64,000 nt of DNA. Source: Porodaedalea pini. Taxonomy: Eukaryota; Basidiomycota; Agaricomycetes; Hymenochaetales; Hymenochaetaceae. The stretch covers positions 62,001 to 126,000 of the forward strand of contig NBAY01000090.1 of the NCBI GenBank assembly GCA_002794775.1. Reading direction: 5' to 3'. The position numbers and the translations under genes are program-made. The notes beneath the pieces are model-generated. The model did no database searches, was not told the origin of the DNA, and saw nothing but the letters and a program-made list of their open reading frames with translations. Shown here in pieces: positions 11,501 to 21,224 of the stretch; position 1 is the first letter of the stretch, and each line of letters begins with the position of its first letter.

Positions 11501-12212
11501 CGGACGTCACCCTATGAGCTTCGACACCGTACGAACTTCCTCTGCCAACATGTCGGCGGAAGAATTCGCCAAGCACATCAAGGAGACTCATCGCGTTGCT
11601 AAGGACAATCTAGTCAAGGCAGCAGAGGACATGAAGCGCTACCATGACCGGACAGCAGGAGCTTCGGTGGAGTACAAGGCTGGAGACAAAGTCTTCCTTG
11701 ACGGGCGAAACATCAGTACGGACTCGCCGACGAAGAAACTCGCAGACAAATGGTACGGCCCCTTTGACATCGTTGACAAGGTAGGAGCGAGCGCGTACAA
11801 GCTCAAACTCCCGAAGCGATGGAAAAAGGTCCACCCTGTCTTCAACGAAGCCCTGTTGAAACCCGCCGTCGAACCGTCCTTTGAAAGCCAGAAGCAACCG
11901 CCGCCGCCGCCGCCAGACATCGTCGACAACGAGGAGGAATACGAACTCGAGGAAGTCTTAGACTCACGTCTGCACCAAGGGAAACTACAGTACCTTGTCA
12001 AGTGGGTCGGCTACAATGAACCTACTTGGCAGCCTGAGACGGACTTCGGCGAGAACGCGAAGGAGGCGATCGCTGAGTTCTACCTCAAACATCCCGGTGC
12101 ACCTCGGAAACTTGACATCCCTCGTCAACGACTCCGTCCGCTCTTCGTCGACACCGAGCCTGACGACCGCGATCATGGTTGGTCGGGACGCCCAACCTTG
12201 AAGGGGGGGTAA
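8541..12212 (+). CDS. pol: retrotransposon Pol (PR-RT-RNase H-IN-chromodomain)
   Basis: The frame is open from 8541. Its first ATG is at 8718, giving 1,164 residues, but synthesis as a Gag-Pol fusion is more likely. Residues counted from that ATG: aspartic protease DSG at about 43-46; reverse transcriptase with YLDD at about 368-371; RNase H with VEADSSNFALGG at about 512-523; integrase zinc finger with HPGSSKT and CNRCQRTK at about 720-758; catalytic Asp in VTVDLIG (about 782), Asp in HDRGTQ (about 843) and Glu in TDGQTE (about 880). A chromodomain with VKWVGYNEPTWQPE at about 1072-1129 probably steers insertion to modified chromatin. No stops or frameshifts: potentially active. The stop codon abuts the 3' LTR. 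Confidence 0.95.
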   Translation, partial: RRGRRLAGFCEWSGVAIGATDREEQETSNPDPLKYNQPFVQYVDANNVDGFPDYEVSTGVNKNEEYEQLFMRGTGGRQLDLLLTVEHEIAGEAREVDAHALVDSGCTGSCIDVRFVERYGLETKRYIRPLAVLNADGTHNEAGLIEEYVDVELMIGRHREKIVLAVTSLASSNIFLGYDWLRRHNPEVDWKTGSIKFTRCPEECAIEREPVEDLGEVKKVVEQMRRVSEMRMDKTSWPAYLNDYADVFSEKGFEKLPEHRPWDHVIDLKPDFKPSDCKIYPLTPTEQQSLKDFLDENLKSGRIRRSISPMASPFFFIKKADKSLRPIQDYRKLNDGTIKNKYPLPLIDELVDKVKKAKYITKLDLRWGYYNIRIREGDEWKAAFRTNMGLFEPTVMFFGLCNAPATFQAFVNHIFKDLIYANLIIVYLDDILILSETIEEHIDTSRRVLQILRENGLYLKPEKCEFDAKVVKYLGHIIGNGEIRADPAKTEAIANWPVPRNLKELQQFLGMGNWLRRFIKDYSKVVRPLTSLTGKKDWVWETEQQEAFKELRRRLCSPPVLAIANDEGPFRVEADSSNFALGGVLLQKQEGKWRVIAYRSEALEPAERNYEIYDKEMLAIVSALKEWRQYLLGARHKIEIWSDHANLTYFRSAQKLSYRQARWRTELEEFDFHLEHKSGKTMGKADLLSRKAGYDQGKDDNDGVVFIKEKWLNRGVVRTSRDEMLERVGEAQRAQDEMERPTNMVKVDGLWRMKGKVYVPSTMKEAVLREYHDSTLAGHPGSSKTVELVRRDFWWVSMFSDVRTYIRGCNRCQRTKALRTSRSRPLHPNAIPEGPWEIVTVDLIGELPDSKGHNAICVFVDRFSKQMHAIPTTTKLSAEGMAQLYRDHVFRLHGLPKKIIHDRGTQFDASMMKELYKLLHIEGNPSTAYHPQTDGQTEHVNQELEQYLRLFVDHRQSDWKDWLPLAEFAYNNREHSATRMSPFYANTGRHPMSFDTVRTSSANMSAEEFAKHIKETHRVAKDNLVKAAEDMKRYHDRTAGASVEYKAGDKVFLDGRNISTDSPTKKLADKWYGPFDIVDKVGASAYKLKLPKRWKKVHPVFNEALLKPAVEPSFESQKQPPPPPPDIVDNEEEYELEEVLDSRLHQGKLQYLVKWVGYNEPTWQPETDFGENAKEAIAEFYLKHPGAPRKLDIPRQRLRPLFVDTEPDDRDHGWSGRPTLKGG
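8562..8604 (+). promoter_or_regulatory. predicted -1 ribosomal frameshift site, gag to pol
   Basis: G GGT TTT (8562-8568) in the gag frame is a canonical X XXY YYZ slippery heptamer. Slipping back one base enters the pol frame, which is free of stops from 8541 through 12209. Six bases downstream, GGTCAG (8575-8580) can pair with CTGACC (8599-8604), a suitable stimulatory stem. The gag stop lies within its loop. Confidence 0.7.
12200..12209 (+). promoter_or_regulatory. polypurine tract
   Basis: GAAGGGGGGG lies three bases before the 3' LTR and overlaps the last pol codons. This is the expected plus-strand priming site. Confidence 0.8.
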
Positions 12213-12625
12213 TGTTAGAACCTGAACTTTCACCTTTTCCTTTATTTTCCCTTTTACCATTTCCTTTATTATATTCGTCCTTTTCATTATATTTACCCAT
12301 CTTACACAATCATTCCCACACTACCTTCATTCGTTCCATTCCCACTCGTTATGTAATGTTAGGTAATATAGTCTCACGGTCGTCGCTATATAAGGTCTCA
12401 GGAATCGCATGAACTCCTTGTTCTGCTTTTCCTCTTACCTCCGTGACGACCTAGGTGAGACTCGTCCCCCTTGTATTAGTTTAGACTTGTATTAATCCTC
12501 TTACCTCCGTGACGACCTAGCCTGAGTAAGCGTGTCCCAAGTCTACGCTCGAGTATAGCACGTCCCAGGCGACAGTCAGCCGAGGCCTGCCCAGTCCGAG
12601 TCGTCTCCCGGGCTCCCGCCTAACA
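12213..12625 (+). repeat. 3' LTR
   Basis: 413 bp, the same as 6384-6796 apart from one G/A difference, followed by the second CTGTA target copy at 12626-12630. Confidence 0.97.
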
Positions 12626-12630
12626 CTGTA

Positions 12631-13310
12631 AGCCCACCAGAGTATTTTTACCACATCTGACTTAACATCAACTGGCTGGACATCATGTCATGACTCTGAG
12701 GTACTGAGTTGCTGATATTCCAAGATGCACAAACTCCAGAAGGCCACCATACAGCCGTACCATGACTGCACTGAGTCTGAGTCTGAAACTTGGTGGCAGC
12801 ATAGCCTCTGGACATTTGAAGCATAGCACATTATATTCTATTTATATTCTTTTCATATTCCCTTCACTCCTTAACCCATCCAAAGCTAATATGAACTCAT
12901 TCAAAGCTCATATGCACTTGCACTGAGTCAAGTGATCCTTTGGCAGACATATATCAAAGATTTATACATTCTGAGAGTAATTCTCAACAGATTCCTTTCA
13001 GACTGGTACTGTATAGTTCATATTATATAATCCTTCCTATTTGAACCCTTTCTGATGCCTTTGTTGCCTCAGTCTCTCTGACAGCAACAAATATTGTTTT
13101 GTCCTGTCTGTCTTGTGGGCTCAAGTGTTGGCACTATCTAGGTGCCTTCTATATAGGATCAATTTATTACTGCAAAGAGAAATAAGATTAGACACTACTG
13201 AGATGAAAAGGAGAGCCTGACTGAGAGAGCCTAGATGTCTTAGGTATATACAAAGATTCAGAGGTGTCTAGTTGGATGTGCCTAAAACATTTGAAAGTGT
13301 CTAGCTAGGT
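12631..13310. other. non-coding part of the left arm
   Basis: AT-rich, with no coding signal. It is mirrored at about 24860-25538 in the right arm with few differences. Confidence 0.6.
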
Positions 13311-13320
13311 ATTCCCAGAT

Positions 13321-13640
13321 ACATTGAGTATGCCCAGTTGGGTACTCCCAATTATTTGGGCACACCCAGTTGGGCACTCCCAGCCATCTGGGCATGCCCA
13401 GTTGGGCACTCCCAGCCATCTGGGCACGCCCAGTTGGGCACTCCCAGCCATCTGGGCACACCCAGTTGGGCACTCCCAATTATTTGGGCACGCCCAGTTG
13501 GGCACTCCCAACCATCTGGGCACTCCCAACCATCTGGGCACTCCCAACCATCTGGGTACACCCAGTTGGGCACTCCCAACCATCTGGGTACACCCAGTTG
13601 GGCACTCCCAACTATTTGGGAATACCCAGTTGGGTGTGCC
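13321..13640 (+). repeat. 32-bp minisatellite, left arm
   Basis: Units of about 32 bases (CCCAGTTGGGCACTCCCA, then a CATCTGGGCA-type half) repeat about nine times, including two shortened 18-base units near 13500-13545. Each unit contains TGGG...CCCA inverted words, so the array can form many small hairpins. The right-arm array (about 24565-24850) differs in unit number and order, making this the most divergent part of the arms. Long frames here are repeat artefacts. Confidence 0.88.
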
Positions 13641-13938
13641 TAGCTACTTATTATCTTTTTTAATTCCTGCCTAAGATTTTTTTTTCTTTTTTTGAGAAGT
13701 AAAAACTGTTATGTCATGAAAATCAAATAGGTCTAGAATAGAAGTCTTGAATATTCTATGGAGAATTTCTCAATCATTTTATTCTAGGCTCTGAATCTTA
13801 GCTGCCTTGCTCTGGAGACCAATCAACACACTGCAAGCCACTGCAGGTCAGATGACAATGTTGTTTGATGTGAGAGCAAAAGAAAGCAATGTTTGCTGTG
13901 CACTGAGCACTGCATGTTGGTGAGCTACAATGATCATA
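13641..13938. other. non-coding spacer, left arm
   Basis: Nothing recognisable. It is mirrored at about 24267-24560. Confidence 0.5.
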
Positions 13939-15013
13939 CTAGAACATGCTCCAAGGGTCAGCAGCATCATACTGATCATGTTGGTAGAGCATAGCTTGGG
14001 GAGTTGAACTGATCTGCCAGGAAAATGAGTGAGTCCATGGTAGCAGTGTACTTGTTGGGGCCATGGTCACTGTAGTTGAAGAGCAAAGTCGCACCCTGAA
14101 TGTACATGTGCAAAAAACCACTGAGGTTCAAGTTTGGGTTGTTACTGAGCATGCCGGACTCCGAACCAGTTGCCGACACAAGCGAAGAGGTCATCTCAGA
14201 CTAGCCAGTCATTTCGAAGTACCAATAGTTTTTTAGTTTGCTGTCTCCGCCCACAAACCATCATCTGAGACAGCAAAGCAGTTCTCCTTTGCATTCACGA
14301 CAGTAAGAGGAAGAAGCTGCACCGTGTTTCCAGTCATGTCATCACCAAGGATGGTGAGAGATACCAAAGTGAGACTGCCATTGCAAACACAGTTCCAGTT
14401 ACCCTTAATATCAGCATCTGACCACCAGCCATTCGTGCCCTGCACCAGAGCAGCAATGCCAAGGGACAGATCATACTGTTTCAAAGTGGACCGGATCATC
14501 TCCTTCTTGTCATCAGCCTACATGTCGTAAAGCTAGTTGTAAGCAATACCGAAAGCGGCGGACATTTCAGCAGTGTCAAGAAAATGAGCAGGACTCCACC
14601 TGTCAACAGCGGGATCCCATGAGGTCGAGCCATTGCCAGCAGCATTCTGCAAGTATAACATATCAGCATGTACAAGGATGCAAATTATATGAGCCAAACC
14701 TGGAGCTCTAGCCAGGTACAGTCAACTCACAATGAATCGTTCGTCATGCGGTAGACATACGCAAAGGCCTTATGCACTCTTTGACTTGACGGCAGGCATC
14801 AAGGATACCACTGGCGCCATCCATGAAATACGGGACAGGGTCCATGGCCTTCCAATCAGAGGCATTGCCAAAGATCGTCTGGTTCCAGCCGCTGAAGTAA
14901 GGGTCGTGCGCAATAAGGTTAGGCAGCACTTCCCACTTGAAAGCCGGCTCAATGAGACGCAGCTAGAGCGAAAGTAGCGCGCCTTCCTCAGTCTGGACCT
15001 GGTTCTTCTGCAT
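13939..15013 (-). pseudogene. heparinase II/III-like protein fragment, left-arm copy
   Basis: The reverse strand encodes pieces typical of fungal heparinase II/III-like secreted proteins, in family order: PNLIAHDPYFSGWNQTIFGN, DPVPYFMDGASGILDACRQV, an SPAHFLDTAEMSAAFGIAYN block, GWWSDADIKGNWNCVCN, VSDDGLWAETAN, SNNPNLNLSGFLHMY and SDHGPNKYTATMDSL. The copy is broken. A TAG follows FGIAYN, a stop follows the VSDDGLWAETAN block, and a 2-base deletion near 13993 (absent from the right arm) changes the frame after DQFNSPSYAL. The catalytic C-terminal half is missing: the reading ends at DAADPWSMF. One apparent intron sits near 14650-14730. Identification rests on recalled family motifs. Confidence 0.75.
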
Positions 15014-15228
15014 GGTGATGGTGATGTCGATGTGACGCTCTGGGATAGATGCACGGCCGCATCATCTGGCAGCGTCGCAGCACATCTAAGTGCCCTGTTT
15101 GCCATACCTGCCTTCGTCCTCACGTGACCAAACTCCGGGCTTGCGCCTGCATCTGACAAGGGTGGACTCGGGAAGTGCATCGCGTTGTGCACTGCAGAAA
15201 CCGGAGACGATCCAAATGCGCTCGCACC

Positions 15229-16407
15229 CTAGCTTTTCATGTGTTGCATGCCGCGTGACTGCTCTTCCTGCGGCGGCGTAGTACTCTTGCCGACCCAGAG
15301 ACGCGGTCCTAGGGCATCGCCCAGTGAGCGTTCGCGGCGTCCAACCACATGTGATGTGACCGGAGAGATTCGCCCATGTTCGATTCGAATAGCATCGATC
15401 CTGTAATGATTTCGATACGAGAGTGAGTGCGGCGACGAAAGTGCGCCGCGGGCGAAGAAGCGGCAATGACAGAGGTGACAGCGGTGTGAGCAGTTTTGCA
15501 AGGATCTTACGACGCTTGTCGTTAGACTGCCTTTGAGTCTGCATCTGCTGAGTGGATGGAAGCGAAGCGTCCATTTGGTAGACTGTCGGCACGCGCGATC
15601 TGTTGGAGGGGTCCATTGACGTCAGCTCTGTCAGAAGACCGCAGGGGTTGGACGTGTCCGAAGAGGTATTCGCCTTTGACGAGAGAGACACCTCGCCTTC
15701 CCTCTTATCCAACTCCGGCTCGACCCGTCACCTTCCCCCGCACCGCCCCGATGTAGCAGAGCGCCGACTGCAGGACGCTACGTCTCGTGCGTGAACGGTG
15801 AGGCGAGTGCGATGCAGCGCGTATGCGACGAAGTGCGCAAGCGTATTCGGTATCACTGGTGCCCCTCTTGATCCTGCCATTGCGGTAGCGGGGGGCACGC
15901 AAGACGACTGCGGTCGAGGACGATGTGGAAGAGGTGGAGGACGACGGAGGAAGGATCTCGGGGCAGTTGAAGGTATGGCTGACGAAGCGCGCACAGAGCT
16001 TGCTGGTGTCTTCGTGCCCGTAGTAAGTGGCGACTGCCGGTGGAGGTGCTGCCGGCGCGGGGTGGTGCGAGTGGTGTGCGCGCGGGACTGCCGATGACTG
16101 TTTTTTTGTCGAACGTTTTCGGCGCGGTCGGAGGAAAAAAAACGCGATAGAGAACAAGACACTGATCAACAGCCGATCATCACTCAAGTATCAGAGATCG
16201 GGGGGAAAGAGGGGGGACGCTTACAGAACTCGAGGTAGATGCTGCGGCAGCGGCGGACGCAGAAGACGATTTCGCAGGTGGAGGCGGGGCGTACGTCGCG
16301 CGGTGCACGCGCCGGAAGGGCGAGTGGTTCGAGCTGGCACTCGATGATGATATCGAATGCTGATGCGGATGGGGGTGGGGATGGCGCGGGGCGTGGACGG
16401 TGGCCAT
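15229..16407 (-). pseudogene. Pcl/Pho80-type cyclin fragment, left-arm copy
   Basis: It opens with a His/Pro/Ser-rich N-terminus (ATG at 16407). An apparent intron of about 125 bp follows (GTAAGCGT donor near 16230), then TYYGHEDTSKLCARFVSHTF, LAHFVAYALHRTRL, LQSALCYIGAVRGKV, RPRRTFVAALTLVSKSLQDR, CYSNRTWANLSG and ERSLGDALGPRLWVGK. These are the cyclin-box helices of fungal cyclins that partner Pho85-like kinases. The pieces lie in different frames, so at least two frameshifts separate them; both arms share these, so the damage predates duplication. It reads antisense to the Hsp90 fragment. Probably non-functional. Confidence 0.7.
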
Positions 16408-16689
16408 ATTCGCTGCGGCGGGCTCTCTGGCTCTGGGCGTTGACGAGCGTCTGTGAGCGTCAAAGGACAGGTGGAGTTGATGCGTGAGAAGAGGTCGCTA
16501 CGAATGTTTTGATTGGAACGAGATCCTTCTCGGACACAACGGTTGCGTCGCGTTCGCCGAAGTGCGCAGTGAGAAAGGCAGATGAGAAAACGGCTGACGT
16601 CGATGTTGAGGCGTGTGGAACATTGGCGGGGGCAGAAGGAAGAGGTGAGGAATGCGTCCCAGGTGAACAGGGCGAGGGAAGTTGAACCG

Positions 16690-16975
16690 CTCGACGGTTT
16701 CGGTGAATGTCGCCAGTCCCTCCCTGCCTGACAATGACGAGAGAGAGGACAGCGACGTTGCGACCGATGATGCAGCCACGGGCCGGCTTGCACTTTCTCA
16801 CCAGTGCGGCAGAGATGGTAGCAAGAGTGACCAGCAGAAAGGAGAAGGCGAGCAGTTAGGAATGAGTACACCCTGCTTCATCGGGAAGTCCTGCTCGTCG
16901 TTTCCGCCAGAGACGCGGAAGACGTGGCCCTTGAACTCATCACCGAGCAAGTCGCTGGGGACACCTGGGACATCT
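16690..16975 (-). pseudogene. ribosomal protein eS6 (RPS6) fragment, left-arm copy
   Basis: The reverse strand reads [34 protein letters not shown], then in another frame [19 protein letters not shown], then in a third [20 protein letters not shown] and VIVRQG. This is the conserved central part of eS6, a component of the small ribosomal subunit. Two frameshifts and the missing N- and C-terminal parts make it a fragment. It abuts the Hsp90 fragment head to head at about 16975-16994, so two unrelated genes are fused here. Confidence 0.75.
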
Positions 16976-16993
16976 TGCCGTGGAAAATGCGGT

Positions 16994-18092
16994 AACGACC
17001 ACCTCGCTATGAAGCACTTCTCGGTAGAAGGTCAGCTCAAATTCAAGGCTATTCTCTACATTCCGAAGCGGTGAGTCTCCTTGCTGGCCTTGCTATGAAC
17101 CTGTTTCTGACGTCTCTTTTAGCGCACCGTTCGACCTCTTCGAGTCCAAGAAGAAGCGTAACAACATTAAGCTCTACGTCCGCCCCGTCTTCATTATGGA
17201 CGACTGCGAGGATCTCATCCCCGAGTACCTTAACTTCGTCAAGGGTATCGTCGACTCTGAGGATCTCCCGCTCAACATCTCGCGTGAGACGCTCCAGCAG
17301 AACAAGATTCTCAAGGTCATCCGCAAGAACATCGTGAAGAAGTGCCTCGACCTCATCCAGGAGATCTCGGAGGACAAGGACAACTTCAAGAAGTTCTACG
17401 AGGCGTTCGGCAAGAACCTCAAGCTTGGTATCCACGAGGATGCGCAGAACCGCAGCAAGCTCGCCGAGTTCCTCCGCTTCTACTCGACGAAGTCGACTGA
17501 GGAGCAGGTCTCGCTGAAAAAGGGTACGTGTTCAAGCGGCGGCCCTGTCCCGTTATTTGGTTGCTGACATCTTACCGCAGACTACATCACGCGGATGCCT
17601 GAGATTCAGAAGTCCATCTACTACCTCACTGGCGAGTCGCTCAATGCCGTCAAGGACTCTCCCTTCCTTGAGGCTCTCAAGAAGCAGGGCTTCGAGGTAC
17701 TCCTGCTTGTTGACCCGATCGACGAGTACGCCGTCACTCAGCTCAAGGAGTTCGACGGTCACAAGCTCGTGTGCGTGTCGAAGGAGGGTCTGGAGCTCGA
17801 GGAGACCGAAGAGGAGAAGAAGGAGCGCGAGAGTGAGGCCTCGCAGTTCGAGGAGCTCTGCAAGGTCGTCAAGGATGCGCTCGGCGACAAGGTCGAGAAG
17901 GTCGTCATCTCGAACCGCGTCACCGACTCAACATGTGTGCTCGTCACCGGCCAGTTCGGCTGGTCCGCAAATATGGAGCGCATCATGAAGGCGCAGGCGC
18001 TTCGCGACTCGTCAATGTCATCGTACATGGCGTCGAAGAAGACGCTTAAGCTTAACCCGCACAACGCGATCATCAAGGTCCTTCGATGTTGA
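16994..18092 (+). pseudogene. Hsp90 middle and C-terminal fragment, left-arm copy
   Basis: Three exons (16994-17070, 17123-17523, 17581-18092) join in frame through clean GT-AG introns. They encode the Hsp90 middle domain from [20 protein letters not shown] through [20 protein letters not shown], then [16 protein letters not shown], then part of the C-terminal domain to [14 protein letters not shown]. The N-terminal ATPase domain, most of the dimerisation domain and the terminal MEEVD-type motif are missing, so chaperone activity is not expected. The open frame is otherwise undamaged, suggesting recent capture. Retained introns point to DNA-level rather than RNA-level duplication. Confidence 0.88.
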
Positions 18093-18940
18093 TCGTCTTT
18101 TGCTGGCCCATCGCCAGGTCAGCGATGTCGACACTTCATGGCCGGTGGTGTCTTGAGGAGCTCGTCGTGTTCTGTCCCTTCAGGCAAGCAAAAAAAAAAT
18201 GATGAAAAGTAATTATTAGTATATTCAAATAGTTTTTATGATTTTTTTTTTTTGCTTACCTTGAGTGTGTGGCCGGTGGGACAGCCGTGCTCGTCGTCGA
18301 TGGTGAAGACGAAACGACACGAACAACGACGACGCGTTGGTTGTGTTGCCTAATTTGGCCGATCGCCGCGTCTCAAACAAGCAATCAAAGCATTCCGATT
18401 CTTTCGGAAATCTCGAAAGTCTCAGCTGTTGGCCTCAAACAAATTCTACGGACGCGTTTAAAAATACAAAAAAATATGGAATAGTTTTATTATGTATGTA
18501 TCTCTATCATAGCCAATAATTACGCGTCCAACGCGTTTTTCAATGGAGTCATAAATACAACAGTAATCTTGACATGCAGCACCAGGCCTCCAGAAGCATA
18601 CACAAAAGTACAATATACCCTGAAAGGCCTGACACCTATTCTATCATGAAGTAAGTGATACATTGTGTATGTATGCAAGGTTTCAAGCCAATCAGACATG
18701 AACTGACTTCATAATAGAGAAGGAGGTGGTTTCATGAGATCTTCTGAATCTGAGTGTTTTGTATATCCTGTTCCCACTTTCTACTTTGATGGCACATAAA
18801 ATATTAAGCATATCCAGAATGGATATGTCTATGTTTATGTAAATTTACAAGTTTCCAGCCTCAGTGGTTGGAGCTGGGTGAATTGCAAAACATCGAAAAG
18901 CATGGTTTTTAGAAGTTCAGAGAAAGCATATATTCATGTT
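18093..18940. other. inner non-coding part of the left arm
   Basis: No gene. It holds a small hairpin (18183-18260), several ACGCGT words near 18450-18540, and AT-rich sequence up to the inner boundary. Confidence 0.6.
18183..18260 (+). repeat. MITE-like hairpin with A/T-run stems
   Basis: GGCAAGC plus an A-run and TGATGAAAA pairs imperfectly with TTTTATGATT plus a T-run and GCTTACC, across an AT-rich loop of about 25 bases. The mirrored copy is at about 19939-20018. It may be a tiny foldback element. No clear target duplication. Confidence 0.45.
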
Positions 18941-19259
18941 GTTGCTTTATTCCAAACCTCAGGAAGCTCTATAAAATAAATATTAATACTTTTAATGACT
19001 ATAATGAATGTAATCAGGTGCTAGATCTCAGAGTTAGAGGAAAGTTCTGAAGGGGGAGAGGAAATACATGCAAAACTGCTCTGTGTTTCTTGGATTTCTG
19101 TCAGGTTTCACAAAACATGAACTGTATCACTTCTCATTTCACTCCCAATTCCGAACTTTTCCCTCACCCACAAAACTAAGGACTGGATATCTTTCTTGGA
19201 GCATACTTAAATACAAATAACTAATTTTGTTGAGCTTCTCATACTGTGAACCAACTAAA
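18941..19259. other. unique spacer at the centre of the giant palindrome
   Basis: 319 bases with no inverse partner, AT-rich, no ORF or recognised motif. Both boundaries are sharp: pairing is exact up to 18940 and from 19260. Confidence 0.85.
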
Positions 19260-19938
19260 AACATGAATATATGCTTTCTCTGAACTTCTAAAAACCATGC
19301 TTTTCGATGTTTTGCAATTCACCCAGCTCCAACCACTGAGGCTGGAAACTTGTAAATTTACATAAACATAGACATATCCATTCTGGATATGCTTAATATT
19401 TTATGTGCCATCAAAGTAGAAAGTGGGAACAGGATATACAAAACACTCAGATTCAGAAGATCTCATGAAACCACCTCCTTCTCTATTATGAAGTCAGTTC
19501 ATGTCTGATTGGCTTGAAACCTTGCATACATACACAATGTATCACTTACTTCATGATAGAATAGGTGTCAGGCCTTTCAGGGTATATTGTACTTTTGTGT
19601 ATGCTTCTGGAGGCCTGGTGCTGCATGTCAAGATTACTGTTGTATTTATGACTCCATTGAAAAACGCGTTGGACGCGTAATTATTGGCTATGATAGAGAT
19701 ACATACATAATAAAACTATTCCATTTTTTTTGTATTTTTAAACGCGTCCGTAGAATTTGTTTGAGGCCAACAGCTGAGACTTTCGAGATTTCCGAAAGAA
19801 TCGGAATGCTTTGATTGCTTGTTTGAGACGCGGCGATCGGCCAAATTAGGCAACACAACCAACGCGTCGTCGTTGTTCGTGTCGTTTCGTCTTCACCATC
19901 GACGACGAGCACGGCTGTCCCACCGGCCACACACTCAA

Positions 19939-20018
19939 GGTAAGCAAAAAAAAAATTAATCATAAAAACTATTTGAATATACTAATAATTACTTTTCATC
20001 ATTTTTTTTTTGCTTGCC
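19939..20018 (-). repeat. MITE-like hairpin, right-arm copy
   Basis: Mirror copy of 18183-18260, with slightly different A/T run lengths. Confidence 0.4.
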
Positions 20019-20108
20019 TGAAGGGACAGAACACGACGAGCTCCTCAAGACACCACCGGCCATGAAGTGTCGACATCGCTGACCTGGCGATGGGCCAGCA
20101 AAAGACGA

Positions 20109-21206
20109 TCAACATCGAAGGACCTTGATGATCGCGTTGTGCGGGTTAAGCTTAAGCGTCTTCTTCGACGCCATGTACGATGACATTGACGAGTCGCGAA
20201 GCGCCTGCGCCTTCATGATGCGCTCCATATTTGCGGACCAGCCGAACTGGCCGGTGACGAGCACACATGTTGAGTCGGTGACGCGGTTCGAGATGACGAC
20301 CTTCTCGACCTTGTCGCCGAGCGCATCCTTGACGACCTTGCAGAGCTCCTCGAACTGCGAGGCCTCACTCTCGCGCTCCTTCTTCTCCTCTTCGGTCTCC
20401 TCGAGCTCCAGACCCTCCTTCGACACGCACACGAGCTTGTGACCGTCGAACTCCTTGAGCTGAGTGACGGCGTACTCGTCGATCGGGTCAACAAGCAGGA
20501 GTACCTCGAAGCCCTGCTTCTTGAGAGCCTCAAGGAAGGGAGAGTCCTTGACGGCATTGAGCGACTCGCCAGTGAGGTAGTAGATGGACTTCTGAATCTC
20601 AGGCATCCGCGTGATGTAGTCTGCGGTAAGATGTCAGCAACCAAATAACGGGACAGGGCCGCCGCTTGAACACGTACCCTTTTTCAGCGAGACCTGCTCC
20701 TCAGTCGACTTCGTCGAGTAGAAGCGGAGGAACTCGGCGAGCTTGCTGCGGTTCTGCGCATCCTCGTGGATACCAAGCTTGAGGTTCTTGCCGAACGCCT
20801 CGTAGAACTTCTTGATGTTGTCCTTGTCCTCCGAGATCTCCTGGATGAGGTCGAGGCACTTCTTCACGATGTTCTTGCGGATGACCTTGAGAATCTTGTT
20901 CTGCTGGAGCGTCTCACGCGAGATGTTGAGCGGGAGATCCTCAGAGTCGACGATACCCTTGACGAAGTTAAGGTACTCGGGGATGAGATCCTCGCAGTCG
21001 TCCATAATGAAGACGGGGCGGACGTAGAGCTTAATGTTGTTACGCTTCTTCTTGGACTCGAAGAGGTCGAACGGTGCGCTAAAAGAGACGTCAGAAACAG
21101 GTTCATAGCAAGGCCAGCAAGGAGACTCACCGCTTCGGAATGTAGAGAATAGCCTTGAATTTGAGCTGACCTTCTACCGAGAAGTGCTTCATAGCGAGGT
21201 GGTCGT
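20109..21206 (-). pseudogene. Hsp90 fragment, right-arm copy
   Basis: Mirror copy of the left-arm Hsp90 fragment with the same three-exon structure, the same truncations at both ends and the same KVLRC ending. One visible amino-acid difference is Ile for Phe in DKDN(F/I)KKFYEAF. Intact splice signals and frame in both arms show that little decay has happened since duplication. Non-functional as a chaperone for lack of the ATPase domain. Confidence 0.88.
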
Positions 21207-21224
21207 TACCGCATTTTCCACGGC

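Larger units (their letters stand above)
6379..12630 (+). mobile_element. complete Ty3/Gypsy chromodomain retrotransposon with target duplication
   Basis: The element proper spans 6384-12625. It is bounded by two 413-bp LTRs that start TGTTAGAAC and end CCTAACA, with CTGTA duplicated at 6379-6383 and 12626-12630. Between them lie a primer site, gag, a -1 frameshift pol with protease, RT, RNase H, integrase and chromodomain, and a polypurine tract. The LTRs differ at one base (CCCGAG versus CCCAAG), so insertion is recent. The other palindrome arm holds the intact empty site with one CTGTA (as TACAG, 25539-25543). Gene order and chromodomain place it among fungal chromoviruses. Confidence 0.97.
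5602..18940 (+). repeat. giant inverted repeat, left arm (contains the LTR retrotransposon)
   Basis: Read in reverse complement, this arm matches 19260-26321. In the inner part, position x pairs with 38200-x almost without indels. Outside the minisatellite the sum shifts by about 31, and outside the retrotransposon it becomes about 31922. Excluding the 6,247-bp insertion (element plus one target copy) the arm is about 7.09 kb. Scattered substitutions suggest about 99% identity; minisatellites differ more. Pairing starts at CACTTCAGGC (5602) and stops at TATTCATGTT (18940). I found no target-site duplication at the outer ends. Confidence 0.95.

Noticed and set aside
8637..12309. Many antisense and shifted ORFs over gag-pol
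   Set aside because: They are shadows of a GC-rich coding sequence with intact retroelement domains on the + strand.
13321..13640. CRISPR-like appearance of regularly spaced repeats
   Set aside because: The units are contiguous and degenerate with no unique spacers, in a eukaryotic genome.
13282..13674. Long open frames on both strands across the 32-bp minisatellite (also 24531-24887, 5679-6015, 25907-26244)
   Set aside because: The repeat unit happens to lack stops in several frames; the products are pure repeat translations with no start context or domain.
16682..17074. 130-residue frame as an N-terminal extension of Hsp90
   Set aside because: Its first 300 bases are antisense to the eS6 fragment; only the last 26 residues are Hsp90.
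17196..18092. Two functional Hsp90 genes
   Set aside because: Both copies lack the ATPase domain and the C-terminal end, and both end in the same KVLRC junction.
18941..19259. Gene or origin in the palindrome spacer
   Set aside because: AT-rich unique sequence without ORF, hairpin or recognised motif.
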